A stretch of 64,000 nucleotides of DNA from Methylobacterium sp. E-066 (GCF_022829635.1 NZ_JAKSYO010000206.1:1-64000), one strand, 5' to 3'. Shown: positions 17,341 through 28,547, counted from the first letter of the stretch. A program made the numbers and translations. Notes: generated from the letters alone by a model not told the origin.

Positions 17341-17625
17341 CTATCGGTTGCGGTACGGCCCCTCGCCCTGGACCTGGTCGTAGACGCCGTGCCCGGTCCG
17401 GGCCCGGTAGGCGCGGCCGGCGATCTGGCCGGGGGTCGGCGGCGTGCCGGGCTGGGCGAAGCTCGTCTCCGGGCGATAGGCCGGGCCCCAGCCGATCTCC
17501 TCGTCGCCCGCCGGGTCCTTGCCGGGGAAGCCGGTGGCGTAGCCGACGCTCTGGGCGAAGGCCGGGGCGGCGGAGAGCCCAAGCAGGGCCGCGAGGGTGA
17601 GGCGGAGGGTGGTCCTGGAGCGCAT
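17341..17625 (-). CDS. Small secreted hypothetical protein
   Basis: A 94-residue protein with a textbook signal peptide (RTTLRLTLAALLGLSAAPAFA, cleaved near residue 25 before QSVGYATG). The mature domain is Gly/Pro/Tyr-rich (GPAYRPETSFAQPGTPP, GRAYRARTGHGVYDQVQGEGPYRNR). The family is not recognised; export to the periplasm or surface is likely. ATG 17625 places the signal peptide at the start; an open frame reaching further upstream has no signal sequence at its start and is less likely. Confidence 0.65.
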   Translation of the reverse strand: MRSRTTLRLTLAALLGLSAAPAFAQSVGYATGFPGKDPAGDEEIGWGPAYRPETSFAQPGTPPTPGQIAGRAYRARTGHGVYDQVQGEGPYRNR

Positions 17626-17833
17626 GGATCGTCTCGTCGAAGGTCGATCCGCCGTGCGGATCCTCTGACGGGGAAACGCCGATCGGGGACGCGCGTTCTC
17701 GGGGGAGGACGCCGTCGCTTGGCGACAGCCTCTTCTCCCACAACTTATCGCGTGCGCCACAGACTGGCATCTCTGGCACGGAGGACGTTTTCCGGCGTAA
17801 AGACCCATATACGGCAGAAGCTGGAGACGCTCC

Positions 17834-18076
17834 ATGAAAGCCAAGGTGATGCCTGATGGGCGGATGAGTCTGCCCGCCGACCTTCGCAAGCGGCACGGGC
17901 TCGGCAACGGCGGCGAGGTCATCGTCGAAGACATCGGGGACGCCATCGTGCTCCGGACGCTGGATCAGGTTGTGGCACGCGCGCAGGACCTGAGCCGCAG
18001 GCTGATCGGCGGCAAAGTCGGCGCCTCCGTCGAGGACTTCCTGGCCGACCGCGCCAGCGAGGCCGAGCGCGAATGA
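17834..18076 (+). CDS. AbrB/MazE-type antitoxin
   Basis: An 80-residue protein with an N-terminal AbrB-like swapped-hairpin DNA-binding domain (MKAKVMPDGRMSLPADLRKRHGLGNGGEVIVEDI, ending in VLR) and a C-terminal charged tail (DFLADRASEAERE) that typically wraps the toxin. It overlaps the PIN-domain toxin gene by 4 nt. As the antitoxin it should neutralise the toxin and repress the pair's own promoter. GGAG lies about 7 nt before the ATG. Confidence 0.85.
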   Translation: MKAKVMPDGRMSLPADLRKRHGLGNGGEVIVEDIGDAIVLRTLDQVVARAQDLSRRLIGGKVGASVEDFLADRASEAERE

Positions 18077-18462
18077 CACGCTTCGTCCTCGATGCTTCCG
18101 CTCTCCTGGCGCTCCTGCTCGGAGAGCGGGGGGCTGATAAGGTCAAGGCTGGGCTCGACGGTTCTGTCATGACGACCGTCAACCTCGCTGAGGTCGTCAG
18201 CCACTACGCCAAGCTTGGCGCTGTGCGCGACGATATCGAGATGCTGCTGCGGCCCCTGCCGATCCGCCTGTTTCCCGTCGATGCGACGTTGTCCTACGAT
18301 GCGGGCCTGTTACGTGCGATTACGCTCGAAGGCGGCCTGTCGCTGGGGGACCGATATTGCTTGGCTCTGGCGAAGCGTGAAGGCGTGCCGGCTCTCACCG
18401 CGGAGCGGCGCTGGCCAGACATTGCCGGGGCCGCCGGTGTCACGATCGAGCTGATCCGCTGA
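18073..18462 (+). CDS. vapC: VapC-type PIN-domain ribonuclease toxin
   Basis: A 129-residue PIN domain with the acidic metal-binding residues at Asp7 (FVLDASALL), Glu40 (VNLAEVVSHY) and Asp92 (LSLGDRYCLALA). VapC toxins cleave tRNA or rRNA. It overlaps the upstream AbrB-type antitoxin gene (ATGA), the usual antitoxin-first order. Length is typical. The RNA target cannot be predicted. Confidence 0.87.
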   Translation: MTRFVLDASALLALLLGERGADKVKAGLDGSVMTTVNLAEVVSHYAKLGAVRDDIEMLLRPLPIRLFPVDATLSYDAGLLRAITLEGGLSLGDRYCLALAKREGVPALTAERRWPDIAGAAGVTIELIR

Positions 18463-18603
18463 GGCGGAACTCCTTGGATTTGACGCTTGATCGGGCTGTG
18501 TCCGTTGTAGGATCCCCTTCGCGGATGCAGCGCGGGGATGATCGCTCGCCGGTATGGGCCTGAGCCGTCGGGCGGGCTCGATCCGCGGCAGTGAGAGACG
18601 ATC

Positions 18604-20946
<2,343 letters not shown>

Positions 20947-21125
20947 GGCCGAACCTCACCCGTGGGAGTTGCGATCCGTTCGCCGCGTCTCGCGCCCCCC
21001 GAATCTGATTGAATACAACCATCTTCGGGGGGCGCTTGTCCACGGATTTTTTACCATTCGGGCTTGACGCAACCCCTGCGTTACGACTCGGCCACAGAAT
21101 CGTTTTCTACCGCAGGTTCAATATC

Positions 21126-23747
21126 TTAGCCGCCTCCAAGGGTGCGCGCGACGATGTCGGCGGAGTCCCGCGAGAGGGCCGGGATCGCCTTGATCCGATT
21201 AAGCATTTCGCCGGCTTTGCCGGCCCGCGATTTTTCCAGCCGCCGCCAGGATCCGAAGGCCGTCAGGAGCCGCGCAGCAACCTGTGGGTTGGTCGAATCG
21301 AGGGCGGCGACCGTGTCGGCGACGAGCGAAAAACCCGCTCCGTCGGGCCGCGCGAACTGAGTCGGGTTTCCGAATGCGAAACTTCCGACCAGGGCTCGCA
21401 CCCGATTCGGGTTGGTCATCGTGAAGGCCGGGTGAGCCTTGAGGCGGTTGATTCGCTCCAGGGTCCCGGGTTCGGGGATCTGCGCCTGGATGGCGAACCA
21501 CTTGTCGAGGACGAGCGGTTCGTCGGCGAAGCGTTCGGCGAAGGCCGCGAGCGCGTCCTCCCGGGCTTGGCCCGGGATCAGCGCCAGGGTGCCGAGCGCC
21601 GCCAGCCGGTCGGTCATGTTGGTGGCGTTCGCCAGGCGCTCCCCGGCGCGCTTGGCGCCGGCCTCGGGATCGCCGGCGGCGATCAGGTCGAGGGCGGCGT
21701 TGCGCAGGGACCGGCGCCCGGCCGAGGCCGCGTCCGGGCTGTAGGCCGCGCCGTCGGCCGGGGCGAGGGCGGCGTCGAGGTGCTCCAGGCGCGGCCGCAG
21801 GGCACGGCCGAGGCGTGCCCGCAGGTCGAACCGCGCCCGGTGGATCGCGTCGGGATCGACGTCCGCTTGCAGGGCGTCGGCGGCCTCGCCCTCGCTGGGC
21901 AGGGCCAGGACCAGCGCCGCAAAGGCCGGGTCGGAGAGTGCCTCGCCGTCCAGGAAACGCCCGAGCGCCTCCGCGAAGGCGTCGGCCCGGGCGGGATCGG
22001 GATCGAGGATCAGCCGCAGGGCGACGTCCTGCGCCGCCTGCCAGCGGTTGAACGGGTCGCTGTCCTGCGCCAGCAGGCGCATGCGCTGGGCGTCGGTGAG
22101 GTCGAAGTCGAGCCGCACCGGGGCCGAGAAGTCGCGCAGCAGCGAGGGCACCGGTTCCTCGGTGACCTGCGCGAACACGATCTCGGCTTCCGCACGGTCG
22201 AGGACGAAGACCCCGTCCCGCACATTCGGGCAGGTGGCGCCCGCGAGCGGTCCCGCGGCACCGACGAGGCCGAGGGCCACCGGGATCACCAGGGGCGGCG
22301 CGTCCTGGCCGCCCTCGCCGGGCAGGCTCTGGGCGAAGCGCAGGGTGCAGCGGGCGGCACCCGGATCGTAGGCCATGGTGACGGACAGGCGCGGCGTGCC
22401 GGGCCGCTCGTACCAGCGGGCGAAATCCGAGAGGTCGCGCCCGGTCACCGCCGCGAAGGCGGCCAGAAAGTCCTCGACGGTGGCGGCGCGGCCGTCATTG
22501 TCGGCGAAGTACCGGTCCATGCCGGCCCGGAACGCCTCCGGGCCGATCAGCGTGCGCAGCATCCGGACGATCTCGGCGCCCTTGTCGTAGACGGTCGCCG
22601 TGTAGAAGTTGTTGATCTCGGCATAGGCCCGCGGCCGCACCGGGTGGCGCAGGGGGCCGGCATCCTCGGGGAACTGGCGCGCCCGCAGGGACCGGACCTC
22701 GGCGATCCGGTGGACCGGCCGGGAGCGCATGTCGGAGGAGAATTCCTGGTCGCGAAAGACCGTCAGCCCCTCCTTGAGGCAGAGCTGGAACCAGTCCCGG
22801 CAGGTGACCCGGTTGCCCGACCAGTTATGGAAATACTCGTGGGCGATGATCGCCTCGATCGCGGCGTAATCGCCGTCGGTGGCGGTCTCCGGGCTTGCAA
22901 GCACATATTTGTCGTTGAAGATGTTGAGGCCCTTGTTCTCCATGGCGCCCATGTTGAAGTCGGACACTGCGACGACGTTGAACACGTCGAGGTCGTAGGG
23001 GCGGCCGAAGGCGGTCTCGTCCCACTTCATCGAGCGGATCACGGCATCGAGGGCGTAGTCTGCGCGGGCCTCCTTGCCGGGCTCGACATAGACCGCGCAG
23101 GTGACGACGCACCCCTCCATCGTGGTGAAGCGGGTCTCGACCTGGCCGAGCCGGCCGCCGACCAGGGCGAACAGGTAGGCGGGCTTCGGGTGCGGGTCGT
23201 GCCAGACCGCGAAATGCCGGTCCGCGCCGACGGCACCGGACTCGACGAGATTGCCGTTGCCGAGCAGCACCGGCGCCTCGGTCCGATCGGCCTCGATGCG
23301 GGTGGTGTAGACCGCCATCACGTCGGGGCGGTCGAGGAAATAGGTGATCCGGCGGAAGCCGTCGGCCTCGCACTGGGTGCAATAGACCCCGCTGGAGCGG
23401 TAGAGGCCCATCAGCTTGGTGTTGGCGGTCGGGTCGACCTCGGTGACGAGACGTAAGGTGAACGGCTGCTGCGGCGGGGCGTGCAGGCTGAGGCCGGAGG
23501 GCGTTGCCGTGTAGGATTCCGCCGCGAGCGCCGCGCCGTCGAGGGCCACCGAGACCAGCCGGAGGTCGTCGCCGTCGAGATGGAGCGGCGCGCCCGCGCG
23601 GCCAGCCGGGTTCGGACGCAGAGCCAGGGTCGCGTCGATCCGGGTGGCGTGCGGGTCGAGGCGGATGTCGAGATCGACGCGGTCGATCAGGTAGTCGCTC
23701 GGCCGGTATTCCTCCAGGCGGATCAGCGGCGGCGTCTCGGTACGCAT
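21126..23747 (-). CDS. pepN: Aminopeptidase N (M1 family)
   Basis: PepN removes N-terminal residues from peptides in the cytosol. The 873-residue length matches the proteobacterial enzyme (about 870). It shows the substrate-binding GAMEN motif at 267-271 (NMGAMENKGLN) and the gluzincin zinc site HEYFH at 303-307 with the third ligand Glu326 (QLCLKEGLTVFRDQEF). ATG 23747 was chosen over an in-frame start 20 codons upstream because homology (TPPLIRLEEYRPSDYLID) begins here. It is on the same strand as the kinase gene, 179 bp upstream of it. Confidence 0.96.
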   Translation of the reverse strand: MRTETPPLIRLEEYRPSDYLIDRVDLDIRLDPHATRIDATLALRPNPAGRAGAPLHLDGDDLRLVSVALDGAALAAESYTATPSGLSLHAPPQQPFTLRLVTEVDPTANTKLMGLYRSSGVYCTQCEADGFRRITYFLDRPDVMAVYTTRIEADRTEAPVLLGNGNLVESGAVGADRHFAVWHDPHPKPAYLFALVGGRLGQVETRFTTMEGCVVTCAVYVEPGKEARADYALDAVIRSMKWDETAFGRPYDLDVFNVVAVSDFNMGAMENKGLNIFNDKYVLASPETATDGDYAAIEAIIAHEYFHNWSGNRVTCRDWFQLCLKEGLTVFRDQEFSSDMRSRPVHRIAEVRSLRARQFPEDAGPLRHPVRPRAYAEINNFYTATVYDKGAEIVRMLRTLIGPEAFRAGMDRYFADNDGRAATVEDFLAAFAAVTGRDLSDFARWYERPGTPRLSVTMAYDPGAARCTLRFAQSLPGEGGQDAPPLVIPVALGLVGAAGPLAGATCPNVRDGVFVLDRAEAEIVFAQVTEEPVPSLLRDFSAPVRLDFDLTDAQRMRLLAQDSDPFNRWQAAQDVALRLILDPDPARADAFAEALGRFLDGEALSDPAFAALVLALPSEGEAADALQADVDPDAIHRARFDLRARLGRALRPRLEHLDAALAPADGAAYSPDAASAGRRSLRNAALDLIAAGDPEAGAKRAGERLANATNMTDRLAALGTLALIPGQAREDALAAFAERFADEPLVLDKWFAIQAQIPEPGTLERINRLKAHPAFTMTNPNRVRALVGSFAFGNPTQFARPDGAGFSLVADTVAALDSTNPQVAARLLTAFGSWRRLEKSRAGKAGEMLNRIKAIPALSRDSADIVARTLGGG

Positions 23748-23835
23748 TCGGCTCTCTCTCCGGATCGGGTTCGGCCCCGTTCTGGTCCCTCGCGGGGCCG
23801 GGCGCAACGCGGTCCGGGAGCCGAGCCGGGGCGCG

Positions 23836-24234
23836 TCAGGGCGGCAGGCGCGCGGCTAGGCCGTGCCGCTCCATCAGCGCGACGGCCTTCCTGTCGAACG
23901 AGACGAAGGTCTCGCCGCCGAGCCAGCGGCCGTCGAAGGCGATCACGCCGTCGGCAAAGTCGCCGCCGGCATCGAGCACGGCCAGTCCGGCTTCGACCGC
24001 GGGCCTGTTAGCGACCACGTTGCGCATGTCGAGGATGCGCCGAATCGCGGCGGCGACATCGGGTCGTCGCACCCCGTAATGCCGCTCCAGCACCCAGACG
24101 AACTCGCAGAGCGCATGGACGCTGACGGCGACCAGCTCCGCCCGCTCCAAAGTCTCGACCGCTTTGTCCCGCTGCGCCACGTCGTCCCCGACGATCAGAC
24201 GCAGGAGGACATTGGTGTCGAGGCTGATCTTCAC
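23836..24234 (-). CDS. vapC: VapC-type PIN-domain toxin
   Basis: A 132-residue PIN ribonuclease: Asp6 (ISLDTNVLLR), Glu44 (HALCEFVWVLE), Asp92/Asp95 (GGDFADGVIA) and Asp114 (SFDRKA) supply the metal site. The start overlaps the stop of the upstream AbrB-like antitoxin by 4 nt. It belongs to a different PIN subgroup from the toxin at 18073. An unusual Cys (Cys43) sits beside the conserved Glu. Confidence 0.88.
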   Translation of the reverse strand: MKISLDTNVLLRLIVGDDVAQRDKAVETLERAELVAVSVHALCEFVWVLERHYGVRRPDVAAAIRRILDMRNVVANRPAVEAGLAVLDAGGDFADGVIAFDGRWLGGETFVSFDRKAVALMERHGLAARLPP

Positions 24235-24506
24235 GGGCGCTCAAGCCCACGCATCCCGGCCGCCGCACCCGCTTCGGCGATGGCCTCGTTCAGCTCGTCG
24301 ATCGTGAGCCGCGCGCCGTTCGTCCGATCCTTCAGGAAATCCTGCAGGTCATGCCACGAGCCCTCGGCCTGATCGGCCTTCAGCTCCGCCCGTCCGTCGG
24401 GGAGGAGGTCGAGCCGGATCTTGCCGCCGGGCTTGATGCCCAGATGCTGCAGGATCTCCTTGCGAAACGTGACTTGGCCCCGCGCCGTGACAGTCAGTGT
24501 CGGCAT
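24231..24506 (-). CDS. AbrB-family antitoxin
   Basis: A 91-residue protein with a SpoVT/AbrB domain (MPTLTVTARGQVTFRKEILQ, HLGIKPGGKIRLDLLPDGRAELK) and a C-terminal helical toxin-binding segment (LQDFLKDRTNGARLTIDELNEAI). It is the antitoxin of the neighbouring PIN protein, with a 4-nt overlap. ATG 24506 is supported because the AbrB domain begins immediately. Confidence 0.88.
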   Translation of the reverse strand: MPTLTVTARGQVTFRKEILQHLGIKPGGKIRLDLLPDGRAELKADQAEGSWHDLQDFLKDRTNGARLTIDELNEAIAEAGAAAGMRGLERP

Positions 24507-24547
24507 GATGCGATCTCCCGTCGGTGTCAGGGTAATGCGGCGGTGCC

Positions 24548-25762
24548 TTATGGTCGAGCGTCGGGTAACGGCTCGCCGCTTGCCGCTGCACGGGCTTTCT
24601 TCAGGCGCCAGAGACCGCCGATCAGCCCGAGATTGATGACGGCGAGCAGCGCCAGCAGGCCCCACAGGGCGTCGGGCCCGATCCGGACCAGCAGGAAGGC
24701 GCCGAGCGGGGGCGCCAGGGCCTGGGCCACCAGACCGGGCCGAGCCAGGCGGCCGACCAGCCCAGCGTAATGCTCGGGTCCGAACAGGACCAGGGGCACG
24801 GTCCCGCGCGCGATCGAGTAGACCCCGTTGCCGGCGCCGTAGATTGCGAGGGCCAGGCCGATCACCGGCCCGTGCAAGGCCAGCAGGAGCAGACCAAGGG
24901 CGACCAGCGTGAAGGCGGCGGTCAGGGTCCAGAGCGGGTGGTGCCGGCCGCGGTTGGCGATCTCGATCAGCCGGGCGCCGACCTGCGACGGCCCGATCAG
25001 GCCGCCATAGGCCACCGCGGCGGCCAGCGTCTCGCCCCGGGCCTGGATCAGGGTCAGCAGGTGCACCGAGACCAGCGCCATGATGGTGCCGCCGAGCACC
25101 AGCACACCGGCCATCAGCAGGAAGGCCCGGGCCTGCCACGGCGCCAGGGGCACGACCGGCCGCGCCCGACCGGTCTCCGCCGCGGCCCGGGGCAGGGCCG
25201 GCGGGATCAGGGCGAGGACCAGCGGCAGCGTCACCGCCAGATGCAGGCCGGCATAGGCGAAGCACGTCCCCCGCCAGCCGAGATGGGCGACCAGGAAGGC
25301 CGAGAGCGGCCAGCAGACGGTGCTGGCGAAGCCACCGATCAACGTCAGGGCCGTAATCGCGGAGCGCGCCTCGGCCCCGTAGAGCCGGCCGAGGGTGGCG
25401 TAGGCGGGATCGTACAGGCCGCAGCCCATGCCGAGGCCGAGGATCAGCCAGCCGGCCAGGAAGACCGGAAGCGTCGGGGCGAGGCCCAGCACCGCGAGGC
25501 CTGTGGCGAGCAGAAGGGCCGCGGCCGCCAGGACCGGCCGCCCCCCGCGCCGCTGGATGACGGCGCCGACCCGCGGCGAGGCGAAGGCCGCCACCAGCAG
25601 GCTGAGGGACAGGCCGCCGACGATCCAGGTGAGCGGCCAGCCGGTATCCCGGGCGATCGGCTCGGCCAGCACCGCCGGAATATAGAAGGAGGAGCCCCAG
25701 GCGAGGATCTGCACCACGCCGAGCGCTGAGATCACCGGCCAGCGCCGGGTCCGGGCGGCCAT
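24548..25762 (-). CDS. MFS transporter
   Basis: A 404-residue membrane protein with 12 predicted helices in two halves, starting MAARTRRWPVISALGVVQIL. The loop between helices 2 and 3 reads GAVIQRRGGRPVL, the basic MFS motif A. The helix 1 region (ILAWGSSFYIPAVLAEPIARDTGWPLTWIVGGLSLSLL) resembles uncharacterised MFS permeases often seen near arsenic genes in alphaproteobacteria. It is 56 nt downstream of arsC on the same strand, so co-transcription with the ars genes and a role in arsenical export are possible but not shown. Confidence 0.85.
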   Translation of the reverse strand: MAARTRRWPVISALGVVQILAWGSSFYIPAVLAEPIARDTGWPLTWIVGGLSLSLLVAAFASPRVGAVIQRRGGRPVLAAAALLLATGLAVLGLAPTLPVFLAGWLILGLGMGCGLYDPAYATLGRLYGAEARSAITALTLIGGFASTVCWPLSAFLVAHLGWRGTCFAYAGLHLAVTLPLVLALIPPALPRAAAETGRARPVVPLAPWQARAFLLMAGVLVLGGTIMALVSVHLLTLIQARGETLAAAVAYGGLIGPSQVGARLIEIANRGRHHPLWTLTAAFTLVALGLLLLALHGPVIGLALAIYGAGNGVYSIARGTVPLVLFGPEHYAGLVGRLARPGLVAQALAPPLGAFLLVRIGPDALWGLLALLAVINLGLIGGLWRLKKARAAASGEPLPDARP

Positions 25763-25818
25763 TGCCTTATCGGGGCCCGGCCGGGGATGGCCGGGAGGCA
25801 CGTGCGAGCATCCGCCGA

Positions 25819-26259
25819 TCAGGCGAGACCGACGCGGCGACCGATCTCGTCCACCACCGGCTCGCCGTCTTCCTTGATGAACGCGCCCTGCTGCGGCGGC
25901 AGCAGATCGAGCACGAGCTCCGAGGGCCGGCACAGCCGGACGCCTCTGGGGCTGACCACGAGCGGCCGGTTCAGCAAGATCGGGTGGGCGGCGATGGCGT
26001 CGAGCAGTTGGTCATCGCTCAGGGCCGGATCGGCGAGGCCGAGCTCGGCGTAGGGCGTGCCCTTCTCGCGCAGAACGTCGCGCACCGACAGGCCGGCCCG
26101 GGCCAGGAGCTGCTTGAGTAGCGCCCGCGCCGGCGGGGTCTTCAGATATTCGATCACGTGCGGCTCGATGCCGGCGTTGCGGATCATCGCCAGGGTGTTG
26201 CGCGAGGTGCCGCAGGCGGGGTTGTGGTAGATCACCACGTCGATGGCGTGATCAGGCAT
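25819..26259 (-). CDS. arsC: Arsenate reductase, glutaredoxin-coupled type
   Basis: ArsC reduces arsenate to arsenite using glutathione and glutaredoxin. The 146-residue protein has the active-site loop HNPACGTSRNT with Cys16, and the second conserved region HPILLNRPLVVSPRGVRLCRP with the arsenate-binding arginines. The start lies inside the 3' end of arsR (8-nt overlap), so the two are coupled. It is longer than related Spx/YffB proteins, which supports a true ArsC. Confidence 0.94.
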   Translation of the reverse strand: MPDHAIDVVIYHNPACGTSRNTLAMIRNAGIEPHVIEYLKTPPARALLKQLLARAGLSVRDVLREKGTPYAELGLADPALSDDQLLDAIAAHPILLNRPLVVSPRGVRLCRPSELVLDLLPPQQGAFIKEDGEPVVDEIGRRVGLA

Positions 26260-26611
26260 GGTCCACCTCTTTCGTGTTCGGGCCGCAGGTCGACAGGGCG
26301 GCGAGCGCCGGCGCGCAGACCTCCGGATGCCCCTGGCAGCAATCCGTCATGAGAAATTCGACCAGCCCGGATAGCACCGGGTAGGCGACGCTGTAGATGA
26401 TCGAGCGCCCCGCCCGGCGGGACCCGATCAGCCCGGCCTGCTGCAGCTCCTTTAGGTGGAAGGAGATAGTCGAGGCGGACACGCCGATGGCGGTAGCCAG
26501 GGCGCCCGAGGCCATGCCGTCCGGCCCGCCCTTCACCAGCGCCCGGAGCGCCCGCAGCCGGTGCTCCTGACCCAGCGCCACGAAGGCCGCGAGGGCTTGC
26601 GGTTCATCCAT
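26252..26611 (-). CDS. arsR: ArsR-family arsenite-responsive repressor
   Basis: A 119-residue winged-helix repressor: recognition helix region GVSASTISFHLKELQQAGLI, wing RRAGRSIIYSV, and a C-terminal Cys cluster (DCCQGHPEVC) characteristic of ArsR proteins that sense As(III) with C-terminal cysteines. ATG 26611 is preferred over an in-frame TTG at 26629, because that TTG lies inside the operator palindrome at 26624-26643. Divergent from arsH, in operon with arsC. Confidence 0.92.
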   Translation of the reverse strand: MDEPQALAAFVALGQEHRLRALRALVKGGPDGMASGALATAIGVSASTISFHLKELQQAGLIGSRRAGRSIIYSVAYPVLSGLVEFLMTDCCQGHPEVCAPALAALSTCGPNTKEVDHA

Positions 26612-26623
26612 TTTCGTTTCAAC

Positions 26624-26643
26624 ATTCAAACAATCCTTTGAAT
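26624..26643. promoter_or_regulatory. Probable ArsR operator
   Basis: A perfect inverted repeat ATTCAAA-N6-TTTGAAT lies between arsR (start 26611, minus) and arsH (start 26662, plus). ArsR/SmtB operators are commonly AT-rich dyads of this form (ATTCAAA...TTTGAAT type). One site could repress both directions and be released by arsenite. Confidence 0.75.
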
Positions 26644-26661
26644 ATACGAGACAGCGCCCCC

Positions 26662-27408
26662 GTGGACAAGCCCGAGCAGCCCTCCGCCGACGGAATCCCG
26701 AATCTCAGCCGGCCGCATTTCGTGGTGCCGGATGCGGCGCAGCTCGACGTCGTGCAGCCCTTCGCGCACGCCCCGCGCTTCCTGATCCTGTACGGTTCGC
26801 TGCGCGAGCGCTCGTTCAGCCGCTTCCTCGCCTACGAGGCGGCGCGCCTCCTCGAAGCCCTGGGCGGCGAGGTCCGGATCTACGACGCGCACGGCCTGCC
26901 GCTGCCCGACGACACCACCGCCGACCACCCGAAGGTGCAGGAGCTGCGCGCGCTCTCGCTCTGGTCGGAGGGCCAAGTCTGGGTCTCGCCGGAGCGGCAC
27001 GGCACCCTCACCGGCGTGATGAAGAGCCAGATCGACTGGCTGCCGCTGAGCGAGGGGAGCCTGCGCCCAACCCAGGGGCGTACGCTCGCGGTGATGCAGG
27101 TCTCGGGTGGCTCGCAGAGCTTCAACGCGGTCAACAGCCTGCGCCTGCTCGGCCGCTGGATGCGGATGATCACCATCCCGAACCAATCCTCGGTGCCGAT
27201 GGCCTACAAGGAATTCGACGCGGCGGGCCGGATGAATCCGGGCTCACTCTACGAGCGCGTGGTCGATGTCTGCGAAGAGCTGATGAAGTTCACCCTGCTG
27301 ACCCGCGAGCGCGCCGATTATCTCGTCGACCGCTACAGCGAGCGGAAGGAGCGGGTGCCGGAGCGGCTCCGCGACGTGGCGGCCGATATCGGCATCGGGA
27401 AGCCATGA
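26662..27408 (+). CDS. arsH: ArsH, NADPH-dependent FMN reductase / organoarsenical oxidase
   Basis: ArsH oxidises trivalent methylarsenicals. The 248-residue flavoprotein carries the FMN phosphate loop YGSLRERSFSRFLAYEAARLL and the conserved SPERHGTLTGVMKSQIDWLPLSEG block that identifies ArsH within the flavodoxin-like family. GTG 26662 (MDKPEQPSAD) is chosen, since a TTG at 26638 falls within the operator palindrome. The divergent arsR-arsC/arsH layout is common in alphaproteobacteria. No arsenite exporter (ArsB/Acr3) is in the window. Confidence 0.94.
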   Translation: MDKPEQPSADGIPNLSRPHFVVPDAAQLDVVQPFAHAPRFLILYGSLRERSFSRFLAYEAARLLEALGGEVRIYDAHGLPLPDDTTADHPKVQELRALSLWSEGQVWVSPERHGTLTGVMKSQIDWLPLSEGSLRPTQGRTLAVMQVSGGSQSFNAVNSLRLLGRWMRMITIPNQSSVPMAYKEFDAAGRMNPGSLYERVVDVCEELMKFTLLTRERADYLVDRYSERKERVPERLRDVAADIGIGKP

Positions 27409-27828
27409 CCGGGCCGGGCGGCCTACTCGCCCGAGGGCCGGCGCTCTAGCTAGGACAGCGACCGGCCCGGCCGGCCATGTCGGTTTCAGTTTCCGTTTCT
27501 GCCGAGGGCGCCGCGACGGCCCTCGCCCCAACCCAAGGGATAGCCGCCTGATGGAATACCTGCACACAATATTGTGAAAGTTTTATTTCGAGTCTTTGCG
27601 GTTTTACTTAGTTCTATCTCGGATTGAGCGGGGCCAAACAGCCTCAGGCGGTTGCACGAGGTCGCTTGCGAGTTGATTGCGAGCCGGCACCGCCTCGCGG
27701 ACACGGATGGGCCGATTTAGAGTTACACTTGGCAGGGCGGAGCAGCCATCGTGCGTGCCGGCGGGGCCCGCTGGACATCCTTCCGTCAAGCACTGGTCCC
27801 AGTGAGCAAAATGGGCCGGCATTGAATG
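27409..27828. other. Intergenic stretch at the left edge of the accessory islet
   Basis: No credible gene in 420 bp. It holds a perfect 12-nt palindrome (CACAATATTGTG, 27565-27576), the start of a sequence repeated at 31969-32079. Base composition drops locally (TTTTATTTCGAGTC). This is the left boundary region of a block of unfamiliar genes. Confidence 0.6.
27565..27675. repeat. Diverged direct repeat, left copy
   Basis: Starts with the palindrome CACAATATTGTG and ends with TTGCACGAGGTCGCTT...AGTTG. The copy at 31969-32079 has the same two end blocks at the identical 79-nt spacing, with about 60% identity by eye over 111 nt, concentrated at the ends. The constant offset is 4404 bp. It may mark the ends of an inserted islet, or a shared regulatory element. 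Confidence 0.5.
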
Positions 27829-28547
27829 TTAGTCGAACACAGGGGCGGCACCTCTGAGCTCTGGAAAATCCGACAGTGCGACCCGAACGGACTCAGCGAT
27901 GCGGTCGGGATCTTCGCCGTGAAACGAGGCGTGGAGATAGATGTTACCATCTGGACGGGCAGCATAGATGAGGTGCTCGCCGGTTAAACCGCCACGCCAT
28001 GTTTTTTCGCGACTGTCTGCGCGACGTTCGATGACATCTCTAGAGAAGGCTTCCGCTATCAGTTTGACGTCGGTTTCTTTAAGCGGCTTGCCCATATAAT
28101 TTCCCTTGCCATAATATTCTGCAAGTTTCCGAGAGATGATGCCGGAGCCGTGTTTTTCTATTTCAATAATAATATTCTCTATCAGGAAGCTGGATTGAAA
28201 AAAATGCTTTTTATAGAGCCCTTTAAGCGGTCCTTTTCGAATTGAAAAGGGCCGCGCGTTATGTCTTTAATCTCGTGTCCTTCTAATACTTTAATTGTTT
28301 GACAAATGCCTTCTGGGTCGAACAGGTGGTTTTTGCCTTGTGCAAGTTGTGGAATTTTTGCAGCGTAGATGAGCATAAAATTGCGAAGCAATTTCGCGCA
28401 CCTACCCGTTCTTAGCGACGAGGCTAGCAGAAAATCGACAAAGCGACATTCTGGTCGCAAATCTTTTTCGATGTCTATTTGAACTCTGCCGCGGGTTTCG
28501 GTCTGTCCCTGAGCTCTCGCCAGAGCTTGAACGCGTTCTCTATCCAT
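27829..28547 (-). pseudogene. Hypothetical protein gene split by a frameshift
   Basis: Two open frames on the minus strand read as one protein if joined. The first (28547-28182, 121 codons from a good GGAGGGA ribosome site) ends at a TGA. The other frame is open from about 28266 through the ATG at 28095 to 27829. The natural join is ..QFEKDRLKG in the first frame to LYKKHFFQSSFLIENIII in the second, near 28219-28227, giving about 240 residues. One base seems lost or gained there (a -1 shift). The middle part is AT-rich, unlike its neighbours, consistent with horizontal transfer. Function unknown. A sequencing error or programmed frameshift cannot be excluded. Confidence 0.6.

Noticed and set aside
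21009..23456. Plus-strand 815-codon frame across pepN
   Set aside because: Antisense to a well-conserved pepN with intact zinc site; low-complexity composition.
28219..28227. Programmed -1 frameshift at CTTAAAGGG
   Set aside because: Not a classical X-XXY-YYZ heptamer, and no downstream stimulatory structure was evident; a mutation or sequencing error is more likely.
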